Under the pieces are notes generated by a model that was given only the letters and a program-made list of their open reading frames with translations, had not been told where the DNA came from and made no database searches. Made by a program: the position numbers and the translations under genes. From Deltaproteobacteria bacterium (GTDB taxonomy: Bacteria > Desulfobacterota > Desulfuromonadia > Geobacterales > DSM-12255): a stretch of 32,970 nucleotides of DNA. Position 1 is the stretch's first letter, and every line of letters begins with the position of its first letter. This document shows, in pieces, positions 16,344 to 23,353 of the stretch. The stretch covers positions 1 through 32,970 of the forward strand of contig JAJZTK010000033.1 of NCBI GenBank assembly GCA_021849045.1, in the 5' to 3' direction.

Positions 16344-16910
16344 GTGGCAACTATTTCATGGGAAACCGATTTTCAACAGGCCCTCAGCCGGGCACAGAGC
16401 CAACAAAGAACAGTCCTTCTCGACTTCTTCAATCCCGGCTGAATCGGCTGCAAACAGATGGATGCGGTTTCGTATCCAGACGTGAAGGTGAGCAACTTCA
16501 TCATCGACAAGGTAGTTCCTCTGCGCGTACCGGCCGATGACCAGCCCTTGTCAACGGAATTCCAGGTTCACTGGACCCCTACGCTGGTCACTCTCGACAT
16601 GTACGGGAAGGAGCATTACCGGACGGTAGGCTTTCTCCCGCCGGAGGAACTCGTCCCGTCCCTGATACTGGGGATAGCCAAGGTGGACTTTGCTGCCCAG
16701 CAGTACAACGACGCCCTCATCAACCTCAACATGCTCCTGGCCGGTTACCCCACGAGCAGCGCCGCACCAGAGGCCGTCTTCCTGAAGGGAGTCTGCGGGT
16801 ACAAGAGCAGCAAGAACGCACAATACCTGAAAGAGGCGTATGAGCAGCTAGCAAGCAATTATCCTGCAAGCGAGTGGACAAAGCGGGCCAACCCGTATAG
16901 TCTCCTGTGA
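16344..16910 (+). CDS. Thioredoxin-like selenoprotein (U-x-x-C), UGA decoded as selenocysteine
   Basis: The GTG at 16344, five bases after AAGGAGGTG, opens a frame that meets TGA at 16440-16442 and continues in the same frame to TGA at 16908-16910. Read through, it is 188 residues. Residues 24-36 read [13 protein letters not shown], exactly where thioredoxins have CxxC, so Sec33 replaces the attacking cysteine. A cis-Pro candidate follows in [10 protein letters not shown]. The C-terminal part (about 110-188) looks like a TPR-type helical hairpin domain. A SECIS-type hairpin lies at 16460-16477 in the right window after UGA, and selA is in the genome. The frame stays coherent on both sides of the TGA. 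Conventional calling would start at 16458 and lose the active site. The role is likely thiol/selenol redox, partner unknown. Confidence 0.9.
16460..16477 (+). promoter_or_regulatory. SECIS element for the UGA at 16440-16442
   Basis: A 7-bp stem (16460-16466 with 16471-16477, one G-U pair) carries a GUUU loop. The loop begins 25 bases after the UGA and its first base is G, matching the bacterial SECIS rules as I recall them. Confidence 0.75.
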
Positions 16911-16944
16911 CGAGGATGCTGGACTTCGTACGATTTCCTGATGA

Positions 16945-16969
16945 GGGGGCAGAAAGTGCCCCCTTTTTT
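16945..16969 (+). terminator. Terminator after the selenoprotein gene
   Basis: A perfect 7-bp GC stem (16945-16951 with 16957-16963), five-base loop, followed by six T. It lies 35 bases past the selenoprotein stop and before cls, so the two are probably separate transcripts. Confidence 0.9.
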
Positions 16970-16998
16970 CTGTCACATGCCAGCCCGGGGAGGGGGTT

Positions 16999-18429
16999 GT
17001 GGATAATTTCCTGACAGGTCTGTTTCTGGTTGCAGTTACCGGACTGTCAATCTTTTCGGCAGGCCATGCCCTTCTCTCTAAGCGAGACCCGCGTTCCGCT
17101 CTCGGCTGGATTGTCACCTGCATTACTATCCCGCTCATCGGGCCATTTCTGTACTGGTGCATGGGGGTCAACTGGATCCGGCGCACTGCCCAGCAATGGC
17201 AGGAGAGCGGCCGTTTTCTCGCCGAAGCCAATGCACTGCCCCATCGCACCGACAATCCCAGAGAAGCATTTCCCCACCGCTATCCGTGGCTGGCCGAACT
17301 CTGCACGCTGGCCGACCAGGTGGTGAGCTCGCGCCTCTGTCCCGGTAGCGGCCTTACCCCTCTGATAAACGGCGAACAGGCCTACCCCGCCATGCTGGAA
17401 GCCATCGAGCAGGCGCAGGACTCCATTCATCTCTGTACCTACATCTTTGACGGCGACGAAACCGGACGCCGTTTCTGTGGAGCCCTGGCAAATGCTGCCG
17501 GGCGGGGCGTAACCGTTAGAGTGCTCATCGACGGCCTCGGCGAAAAGTATTCCTGGCCGCGCGCCCGGAAACTGCTGAAAGGTTCCCCGGTACAACTGGA
17601 ACGTTTTCTGCCACTCCGCCAAGGCGGCTATGTGAACCTGAGAAACCACCGGAAGGTCCTGGTCGTGGATGGAAAGATCGGGTTTTCCGGCGGCATGAAC
17701 ATCAGCGACCGTCACCTGGCTGACAGGTCACATCGGGGATCACCGGTCAGGGATGTTCACTTTCTGGTGGAAGGACCAGTGGTTGCCGATCTTCAGAGGG
17801 TTTTCCTGGAGGACTGGTTCTTTGTTACCGGCGACAACATAACAGATCAACAATACTTTCCGGCACTGCCCCGAAGCGGCGATGCCTTGGTCCGGGCCAT
17901 CGGCGATGGTCCGGACAAGGAGTTCCGCAAGCTCCACTGGATCATCATGGGAGCACTTTCATGCGCTCGGCAGCGCATCGTGATTATGACTCCATACTTT
18001 ATCCCCGACCGTTCCCTGGTCACGGCCATTATCACGGCAGCGCTGCGCGGAGTGGAAGTAACGTTGATTTTGCCGGGGGAAAACAACCTTCCCCCGGTAC
18101 ATTGGGCGAGCCGCTCCTATCTGTGGGAGTTTCTCCAGCATGGCATCCGGGTCTGGTATCAGCCGCCGCCGTTTGTCCACACCAAACTTTTCCTGGTGGA
18201 TGGTGTTTACGGGCTGGTCGGTTCGGCCAATCTGGACCCGCGGAGCCTGCGCCTCAACTTCGAGCTGAACCTGGAAGTCTTTGACCGGGGAGTCGTGGAG
18301 GAGTTGGAGAAGTATTGTACCGAGGCCTTAGCGGCGTCCCGGGAGGTAAGTCTGGCGGAAATGGATGGCCGGCCTCTTCCCGAAAGGGTTCGGGACAGTC
18401 TGGCCAAACTATTTTCGCCGTATCTATGA
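16999..18429 (+). CDS. cls: Cardiolipin synthase
   Basis: A 476-residue inner-membrane enzyme of the phospholipase D superfamily that joins two phosphatidylglycerols to make cardiolipin. Two N-terminal membrane segments lie at about 4-24 and 35-55. Both HKD active-site motifs are seen: NHRKVLVVDGKIGFSGG (about residue 216) and VHTKLFLVDGVYGLVGSANLD (about 394), each with the H-K-D order. ClsA-type layout and length are normal. The start is a GTG at 16999 after GGGGAGGGGG. A bidirectional terminator at 18453-18494 follows. I see no tandem paralogue. Confidence 0.94.
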   Translation: MDNFLTGLFLVAVTGLSIFSAGHALLSKRDPRSALGWIVTCITIPLIGPFLYWCMGVNWIRRTAQQWQESGRFLAEANALPHRTDNPREAFPHRYPWLAELCTLADQVVSSRLCPGSGLTPLINGEQAYPAMLEAIEQAQDSIHLCTYIFDGDETGRRFCGALANAAGRGVTVRVLIDGLGEKYSWPRARKLLKGSPVQLERFLPLRQGGYVNLRNHRKVLVVDGKIGFSGGMNISDRHLADRSHRGSPVRDVHFLVEGPVVADLQRVFLEDWFFVTGDNITDQQYFPALPRSGDALVRAIGDGPDKEFRKLHWIIMGALSCARQRIVIMTPYFIPDRSLVTAIITAALRGVEVTLILPGENNLPPVHWASRSYLWEFLQHGIRVWYQPPPFVHTKLFLVDGVYGLVGSANLDPRSLRLNFELNLEVFDRGVVEELEKYCTEALAASREVSLAEMDGRPLPERVRDSLAKLFSPYL

Positions 18430-18452
18430 AGAGCTGAAAAACATCGTCCCAA

Positions 18453-18494
18453 CAACATGAAAGGGTCGGCTGTTATGCCGACCCTTTCATGTTG
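18453..18494. terminator. Bidirectional terminator between cls and the multiheme cytochrome
   Basis: A perfect 18-bp inverted repeat (18453-18470 and 18477-18494) with a six-base loop, between two convergent genes. The U-runs are short in both directions but the stem is very strong. Confidence 0.8.
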
Positions 18495-18513
18495 CATGTT
18501 CAGACTGCTCTCG

Positions 18514-20568
18514 TTACTGACGATGGCAACGGTTGCATTCGGTATTGTTGTACCAGCGGTAAGGCGTACCCCAGACAACAACCTTTTCTCTGAAGTGACA
18601 GGCGATGTTGGAACAGGTCTTGGTTGCCGCAGTATAGGATGAGCTCAGAGGCTTAAAAGTCACCTGTCCATAGAAGGAAGACGAATAGGTGATCCTCCGG
18701 TCCTTGTCAAAGGCAACGTCGACCTTGCCGTTGACGTGCCTGCCGAAATTGGTGATCGGCACGGCGCTGTACTGGGTGAAGACCGTGGTTTTATTGTTAA
18801 AAATCGTCTTGTTGTACGAGATCGCGTTCAGCGCTTTGACCGTGTCGTTGTGACAGGTCGTGCAGCTCAGTCCCGGCCTGTATCCCATATTATAGGTGTG
18901 GAGGTTCTCTCCGCCACCGGCATCGATCCAGGAATGGCTGTTGCCTGCGCCGCCGTCGTTACCTGCAGAGGCGTAGCTTCTGGGCGGATTCTCGTGGCAA
19001 CCGGTACAGCCAAGGCTGGGTCCACCCCAGGTTACTGTCTTGTACATCCGCGTCTCAACAAGGTTAGCCGGCCGGTAGGATGAGTAACTGGTATAGGGGG
19101 GCACCCCGCCGGGAGTAGTCCAGCTGTTGTAACTGTGGCAGTAAACATTGTTGCAGGTGCCGTTGTAATAAGGGTAACCGCGGCCGTCGGACAGCCTGGC
19201 GCCAACCCGCGTATAGACGGCGCTTGCATTGTCCGGCCTGGCCTTGATGGAGCCTGCCGGAGCACCGGCGTTGTACAGTTCCACTTCCACTATGCCGTTC
19301 CGGTGTTTTGTCCGGTCAATGGGGTGACAGTTGCCGCAGTTGAACAGATAGCCGGTGGCGTTGGCCGTTGCTGTGCTGGTGCTGCCGTAGACCGCCTGGC
19401 TGGCGGTTCCGCTGAAGTGTTTCAGGTGGGACGGTGTATTCGGAGGTGACTCGTGGCAACCGTTGCAGTCCTTGTCAGGGTTGGCGCCCCAGTCACGGGA
19501 GCCGGTACGGGTGGCATGGCAGACGACGTTGGTGCAGGAGCCGCCGGTTGTCTTGAATGTATAGCTGAAGACGAGACCGGCACCGGGGACGACGTCGTAG
19601 ACACCGTTCGCATGCTTGGTCTGATCGCTGATGGTTAAGCCATCGGTAGTAGTGGCGTTGTGGCAGGTGTCGCAGCTCTGGGAATGGGGATAGCCGTGAC
19701 TGTTGGCCTTGGGTGCGCCGCTGATGTAACCGGGCGGATAGCCATGACAGGCATCGCAGGCGGCGACGGTGCCCCACGCGGGAGAGGTGAAGGCGTTCAA
19801 CTGGCCGGTGGCGACCCTGGTGCCATCACTGTGGCAGTAGAACGTGCTGCAGGTGCCAAAGAGATTAACCTGGCTCGGCAGGTAGTCATTCACCGGACCG
19901 CTATACGTCCCGGCCTGGCTGTCCGAGGTGTGACGCGGCTTGACGATCAGGGGACGTCCGACACTTGTGGCATGCTCGAAGCTGGTATGGCTGGGACCGT
20001 GACATGCCTGGCAGTTGGCAGCGCCGGGATAGTACAGGTCATGCTTGGCGTGGCTTCCCGCAGCACCGGTCAGTCCTCCCGACGGTGGCGCACCATGGCA
20101 GACCGCGCAACCACCTGGATAAACGAGCGGAGCAGCTCCCCAGATCGGGGTCACCTGCTCAAAGTGGCAATTGACATTGGTGCAGGTCCCCAGAAGGGGG
20201 GTAGGTGTCTGCATGAATGCCGACGTGCTGTTACGATAGCGGGCCGTGAGCCGGGAATTATTGATGTTGGCAGCCAGCTTGATCTTGCCGTCACGGTGGC
20301 TGCTGGTGTATTTGTCGCTGCCGGGATGGCAGCGGACACAGCCATTGAAGGTGTCCGCAGGGGAAAGATGGGTACGGTGATTCCCCTGAAAACCGCCAGT
20401 GGTGATATTTCGGTAGGGAGCATCGACTGGCCGGTAATCAGGGGGAACTTTACTGCCGTGACATTCGTAGCAAGCGATTGTGGCGCTGGCGGTTCCTGCC
20501 CCAAACAGCAAAATGACGGGGAGAACTAAGGCAAAACACTGCTTTTGCACGGTACGGGTGGTACGCAT
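18514..20568 (-). CDS. Multiheme c-type cytochrome, 16 heme motifs (CxxCH/CxxxxCH type)
   Basis: A 684-residue exported cytochrome with a Sec signal peptide (MRTTRTVQKQ start, cleavage after ASA near residue 29). It holds 16 heme-binding motifs: eleven CxxCH and five CxxxxCH (for example CTNVNCH, CSTFYCH, CNNVYCH). They run strictly in the order CxxCH, CxxCH, CxxxxCH, five times, plus a final CxxCH, with a conserved Trp-Gly between each CxxxxCH and the following CxxCH. This matches the Geobacter-type CxxxxCH/CxxCH domain cytochromes thought to work in the periplasm or outer surface in electron transfer. The ATG at 20568 follows AGGAGGTAG. A Fur-box-like site lies just upstream. Redox partners are unknown. 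Confidence 0.93.
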   Translation of the reverse strand: MRTTRTVQKQCFALVLPVILLFGAGTASATIACYECHGSKVPPDYRPVDAPYRNITTGGFQGNHRTHLSPADTFNGCVRCHPGSDKYTSSHRDGKIKLAANINNSRLTARYRNSTSAFMQTPTPLLGTCTNVNCHFEQVTPIWGAAPLVYPGGCAVCHGAPPSGGLTGAAGSHAKHDLYYPGAANCQACHGPSHTSFEHATSVGRPLIVKPRHTSDSQAGTYSGPVNDYLPSQVNLFGTCSTFYCHSDGTRVATGQLNAFTSPAWGTVAACDACHGYPPGYISGAPKANSHGYPHSQSCDTCHNATTTDGLTISDQTKHANGVYDVVPGAGLVFSYTFKTTGGSCTNVVCHATRTGSRDWGANPDKDCNGCHESPPNTPSHLKHFSGTASQAVYGSTSTATANATGYLFNCGNCHPIDRTKHRNGIVEVELYNAGAPAGSIKARPDNASAVYTRVGARLSDGRGYPYYNGTCNNVYCHSYNSWTTPGGVPPYTSYSSYRPANLVETRMYKTVTWGGPSLGCTGCHENPPRSYASAGNDGGAGNSHSWIDAGGGENLHTYNMGYRPGLSCTTCHNDTVKALNAISYNKTIFNNKTTVFTQYSAVPITNFGRHVNGKVDVAFDKDRRITYSSSFYGQVTFKPLSSSYTAATKTCSNIACHFREKVVVWGTPYRWYNNTECNRCHRQ

Positions 20569-20609
20569 GGCGAACTACCTCCTGGGCCGCGAAGCCGCTT
20601 CCAGGCTAA

Positions 20610-20628
20610 TTTAATGGAAATCATTAGT
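20610..20628. promoter_or_regulatory. Candidate Fur box upstream of the cytochrome
   Basis: The plus-strand 19-mer here matches the Fur consensus GATAATGATAATCATTATC at 13 of 19 positions and contains TAATG-N5-CATTA symmetry. It lies 42-60 bases before the cytochrome ATG in an A/T-rich stretch. A/T-rich intergenic DNA gives chance matches, so confidence is modest. Confidence 0.4.
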
Positions 20629-20636
20629 TATTGATA

Positions 20637-21404
20637 TCAAATAAATGGCACTAAACATTGCAAGGCCCGTTCCAGATTTTCCCTGCTATGTGCCTCAATT
20701 GTCCAGACCGCGTCCGGAGCATACTGCGTCAGAAGAGTAAAGAATGTGCCAAAATCTATCGTCCCGTCGCCAATGGGTGCATGATCGTCCCTTGTCCCCG
20801 CGTTGTCATGGATATGGGTTTCGACGATATGCGGTCCCAGCAGGGAAAACCACTCCTCCATCGACACCTTGTGGAACAGGTTCCAGTGGCCGGTATCGAA
20901 ACAATGTCGGAACCGGGGAGAGTCAATCGCCTCGATGAGCGCCACCAGCGTCGACGGTTCCTCCTCGAAAATATTCTCCACCGCAACGGTGCAGCCGCTG
21001 TCAACGGTCAGGTCCAAAATCTCGCGCCATAGCGGGATACTGTGACGCAGCCAGCTCTCCTGCCGCTCCCCGTAACGCCACCGGTCATAACCCGGATGAA
21101 AGACCAAAATGCGTGGTTTGATGATACAAGCGACCTCGGCCACCTGCCGGAACCGTAAACGGGTCGCCTCACGCAGCAACTGCTCGTCCGAGCCGGGGTT
21201 TAAGTCGATAAACGGCGCATGGATGGTTGCCGTGAGCCCGTTGGCCGTCAACTCCCCGGCCACGGCCTGTACCTGTTCGGGAACGAGCGCCTCGAGCATC
21301 TCAGCCGAAAGGAATATTTCCGGATTCAGGCGTCGCTCCACCAGGAAATCCAGGCTCTCCCCCAGACGGGAAAACGGGACATGGGCGCAAAGCATGCTAG
21401 GCAT
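20637..21404 (-). CDS. Sugar phosphate isomerase/epimerase-like TIM barrel (AP endonuclease family 2 type)
   Basis: A 255-residue protein with the xylose-isomerase-like TIM-barrel pattern. Seen are ATIHAPFIDLNPG, ILVFHPGYDRW, VAVENIFEEEP, FRHCFDTGHWNLF and ETHIHDNAGTRDDH, each a strand end carrying His, Glu or Asp that would coordinate metals as in the AP_endonuc_2 family. Members act as sugar isomerases, epimerases or phosphodiesterases; which one cannot be said. The ATG at 21404 overlaps the channel gene's end by eight bases, so translational coupling is likely. A weak AAGGATC lies upstream. It is followed 68 bp later by the cytochrome. Confidence 0.82.
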   Translation of the reverse strand: MPSMLCAHVPFSRLGESLDFLVERRLNPEIFLSAEMLEALVPEQVQAVAGELTANGLTATIHAPFIDLNPGSDEQLLREATRLRFRQVAEVACIIKPRILVFHPGYDRWRYGERQESWLRHSIPLWREILDLTVDSGCTVAVENIFEEEPSTLVALIEAIDSPRFRHCFDTGHWNLFHKVSMEEWFSLLGPHIVETHIHDNAGTRDDHAPIGDGTIDFGTFFTLLTQYAPDAVWTIEAHSRENLERALQCLVPFI

Positions 21405-22452
21405 GGTGTGGTTGATCCTTTTTCTGTTTATTGATGACCGCGGCAGCGCTCGCCCCGCAGCTGACAAGCTCTTCCAGCTTGGTTATGGAAGACGGATCAC
21501 CCAGGACGATCAAGGTGTCAAGGGCCTCGATCTTCGTATGGGAATCGGGGTTGAACACCATTCTGCCGTTAGTTTTCTTGATACCGACAATTATGACCCC
21601 GATTTCCTTTCTGAATCCGGCCCCAACCAGATTCTCCCCGACAAAGGCAGATTCTTCGGGGATAATGATCTCCTCCATCTGCAGTTCCAAATGTTCACGC
21701 CCCGTGGCTATCTCGATAAAATCGACCACATTGGGCCGCAGTATCGCTTGGGCCATACGACTGCCGCCAATCAGATAGGGAGAAACCACCTTGTTGGCAC
21801 CGGCACGTTTCAGCTTGATATCCGACCCCTCCTCACCCGAGCGGGCCAGGATAAAGAGGTCGGGATTCAGGCCGCGGGCCGTCAACGTGATGTAGACGTT
21901 TTCCGTATCGGAAGTGACCACCGAGATCAGCCCCTTGGCCCGCTTGATGCCGGCCCGGAGCAGCGTATCATCCTCGGTCGCATCACCGCGGATATGCAGA
22001 TACTCCTCCTGGTGGAGCCTCTCATGTACCTCGGGGTGTTTCTCTATCACCACAAACGGCAGCGGCTTGGCGGCAAACTCCTTGCAGATCAGGGCGCCGA
22101 TGCGCCCGAAGCCGCAGATGATATAGTGATCGTTCAGGGCGAGGATCTTCTTTTCCACCTTTTTCCTCCCGATGATGCGTTGGAACTGCCCCTCGAACAT
22201 GATCTGGGCCAGGCTCCCCACAATGTAGCCGATGACGCTGACACCGATGATGATGAGGAAAATCGTGAAAATCTTGCCGATATCGCTGAGCGGGGTGATC
22301 TCCCGAAAACCAACGGTGCCGAGGGTGATGACCGTCATATAGAGGGAGTCCAGGGGGCTCCACCCCTCTATGACCATATAACCGGTGGTGCCGACCGTCA
22401 TCAGCAGGGCCAACACCATAATGGAAACTTTCAGATGTCGTACAGGATCCAT
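21397..22452 (-). CDS. Potassium channel with RCK domain (Kch/MthK-like)
   Basis: A 351-residue two-helix ion channel. The first membrane segment (about 6-28) and the second (about 58-80) enclose a pore helix and filter ITLGTVGFRE; the TxGTVGF form is a variant of the K-channel TVGYG and resembles prokaryotic RCK-gated channels. RCK_N follows with HYIICGFGRIGALICKE (GxGxxG nucleotide or ligand-binding fold) and an RCK_C (TrkA-C) domain from about 250 to 330. It gates K+ flow in response to a cytoplasmic ligand. The ATG at 22452 follows GAGGGAG; the frame could extend to a TTG at 22488. It shares an eight-base overlap with the TIM-barrel gene. The conserved channel pairing here is not one I know. 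Confidence 0.88.
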   Translation of the reverse strand: MDPVRHLKVSIMVLALLMTVGTTGYMVIEGWSPLDSLYMTVITLGTVGFREITPLSDIGKIFTIFLIIIGVSVIGYIVGSLAQIMFEGQFQRIIGRKKVEKKILALNDHYIICGFGRIGALICKEFAAKPLPFVVIEKHPEVHERLHQEEYLHIRGDATEDDTLLRAGIKRAKGLISVVTSDTENVYITLTARGLNPDLFILARSGEEGSDIKLKRAGANKVVSPYLIGGSRMAQAILRPNVVDFIEIATGREHLELQMEEIIIPEESAFVGENLVGAGFRKEIGVIIVGIKKTNGRMVFNPDSHTKIEALDTLIVLGDPSSITKLEELVSCGASAAAVINKQKKDQPHHA

Positions 22453-22574
22453 GGACTCCCTCGGGCGGCCATAGATTACTCTCCGCAAAAGAGCAAGGCA
22501 AGCCTTTTTGAGCGGTTACCGGGGAAACCATTTATGTCAGACCCCCATTCTCATGAAATACAACGGGGAAGTTC

Positions 22575-22602
22575 TTGACATTTTATGTATACTGTATACA
22601 AT
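22575..22602 (+). promoter_or_regulatory. Promoter of the GntR-selA operon
   Basis: A perfect TTGACA (22575-22580) and TACAAT (22597-22602) are separated by 16 bases. The GntR operator-like palindrome lies in the spacer and overlaps the -10. Confidence 0.72.
22586..22600. promoter_or_regulatory. GntR (FadR-type) operator palindrome
   Basis: A perfect 15-base palindrome TGTATAC-T-GTATACA fills the promoter spacer and overlaps the -10 element. FCD-domain GntR regulators often bind short GTATAC-type palindromes, so the regulator coded at 22633 probably represses its own operon. Confidence 0.65.
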
Positions 22603-22632
22603 AAAACAACGTCGAACTATTGAGGTTTATTC

Positions 22633-23340
22633 ATGAGAAGAGTTACTGAAAAGCACCTCACCCTGAGAGAAAAAATCCTGGAGTCCATCAGGGAGGCTAT
22701 CATCAAAGGAACCCTCAAGCCGGGGGAGAAAGTAGCCGAGCCCGAACTGGCGGAACGTTTCGGTATCAGCCGCACCCCGATCCGGGAGGCATTTCGTCAG
22801 TTGGAATCCGAAGGGTTCCTGGTGGTGATCCCGCGCAAGGGGGCAGTGGTAGTTTCGTTCTCGCCAAAGGAAATCGAAGAGTTTTACGCCATCAAGAGCA
22901 TTCTGGAAGGGTATGCGGCCCGTAGGGCATGCGAAAACCTGAGCGACAAGGAAATCGACAAACTCAAGGCCATCAACGACAAACTCCGGCAACTGGCCAA
23001 CGAGGACGACATAAAGCATTTCTTCAAGATCCACAACGAATTCCACGAGCTGTTCATAAAGGCAGCGGACAACGAAAAACTCCACGATCTCATATCGAGC
23101 CTGCTGGGCAAATTCCAGCGACTCCGCCTCACTTCGCTCAGCCTGCCCGGGCGCATGGCCGTCTCGGTGCAGGAGCATGACAAGATCATCGAAGCGTTCC
23201 GCGACCGCGATGCCGAACAGGCCGAGCAACTGGTCCGCAAGAATGCCGAATACGGCGGCAAGGTTCTGATGCACGGCAACGAGGAAAGACCCGTTGTCAA
23301 CGTTGCAGAGCAACTGGCCTCCCTGCAGATGGACCTCTAG
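22633..23340 (+). CDS. GntR-family transcriptional regulator, FadR (FCD) type
   Basis: A 235-residue repressor. The N-terminal winged helix (about 10-75) shows ILESIREAIIKGTLKPGEKV and RFGISRTPIREAFRQLESEG, the GntR signature. The C-terminal FCD effector domain is helical with the Asp/His ligand pattern: EFYAIKSILEGYAAR, HNEFHELFI and SVQEHDKIIEAFRDRD. FCD regulators usually sense small carboxylates with a bound metal. It is preceded by a TTGACA promoter with a palindrome and followed after 13 bases by selA, so it probably controls selA. The ligand is unknown. Ribosome-binding site GAGGT before the ATG at 22633. Confidence 0.92.
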   Translation: MRRVTEKHLTLREKILESIREAIIKGTLKPGEKVAEPELAERFGISRTPIREAFRQLESEGFLVVIPRKGAVVVSFSPKEIEEFYAIKSILEGYAARRACENLSDKEIDKLKAINDKLRQLANEDDIKHFFKIHNEFHELFIKAADNEKLHDLISSLLGKFQRLRLTSLSLPGRMAVSVQEHDKIIEAFRDRDAEQAEQLVRKNAEYGGKVLMHGNEERPVVNVAEQLASLQMDL

Positions 23341-23353
23341 ACCGGGAGGCCAC

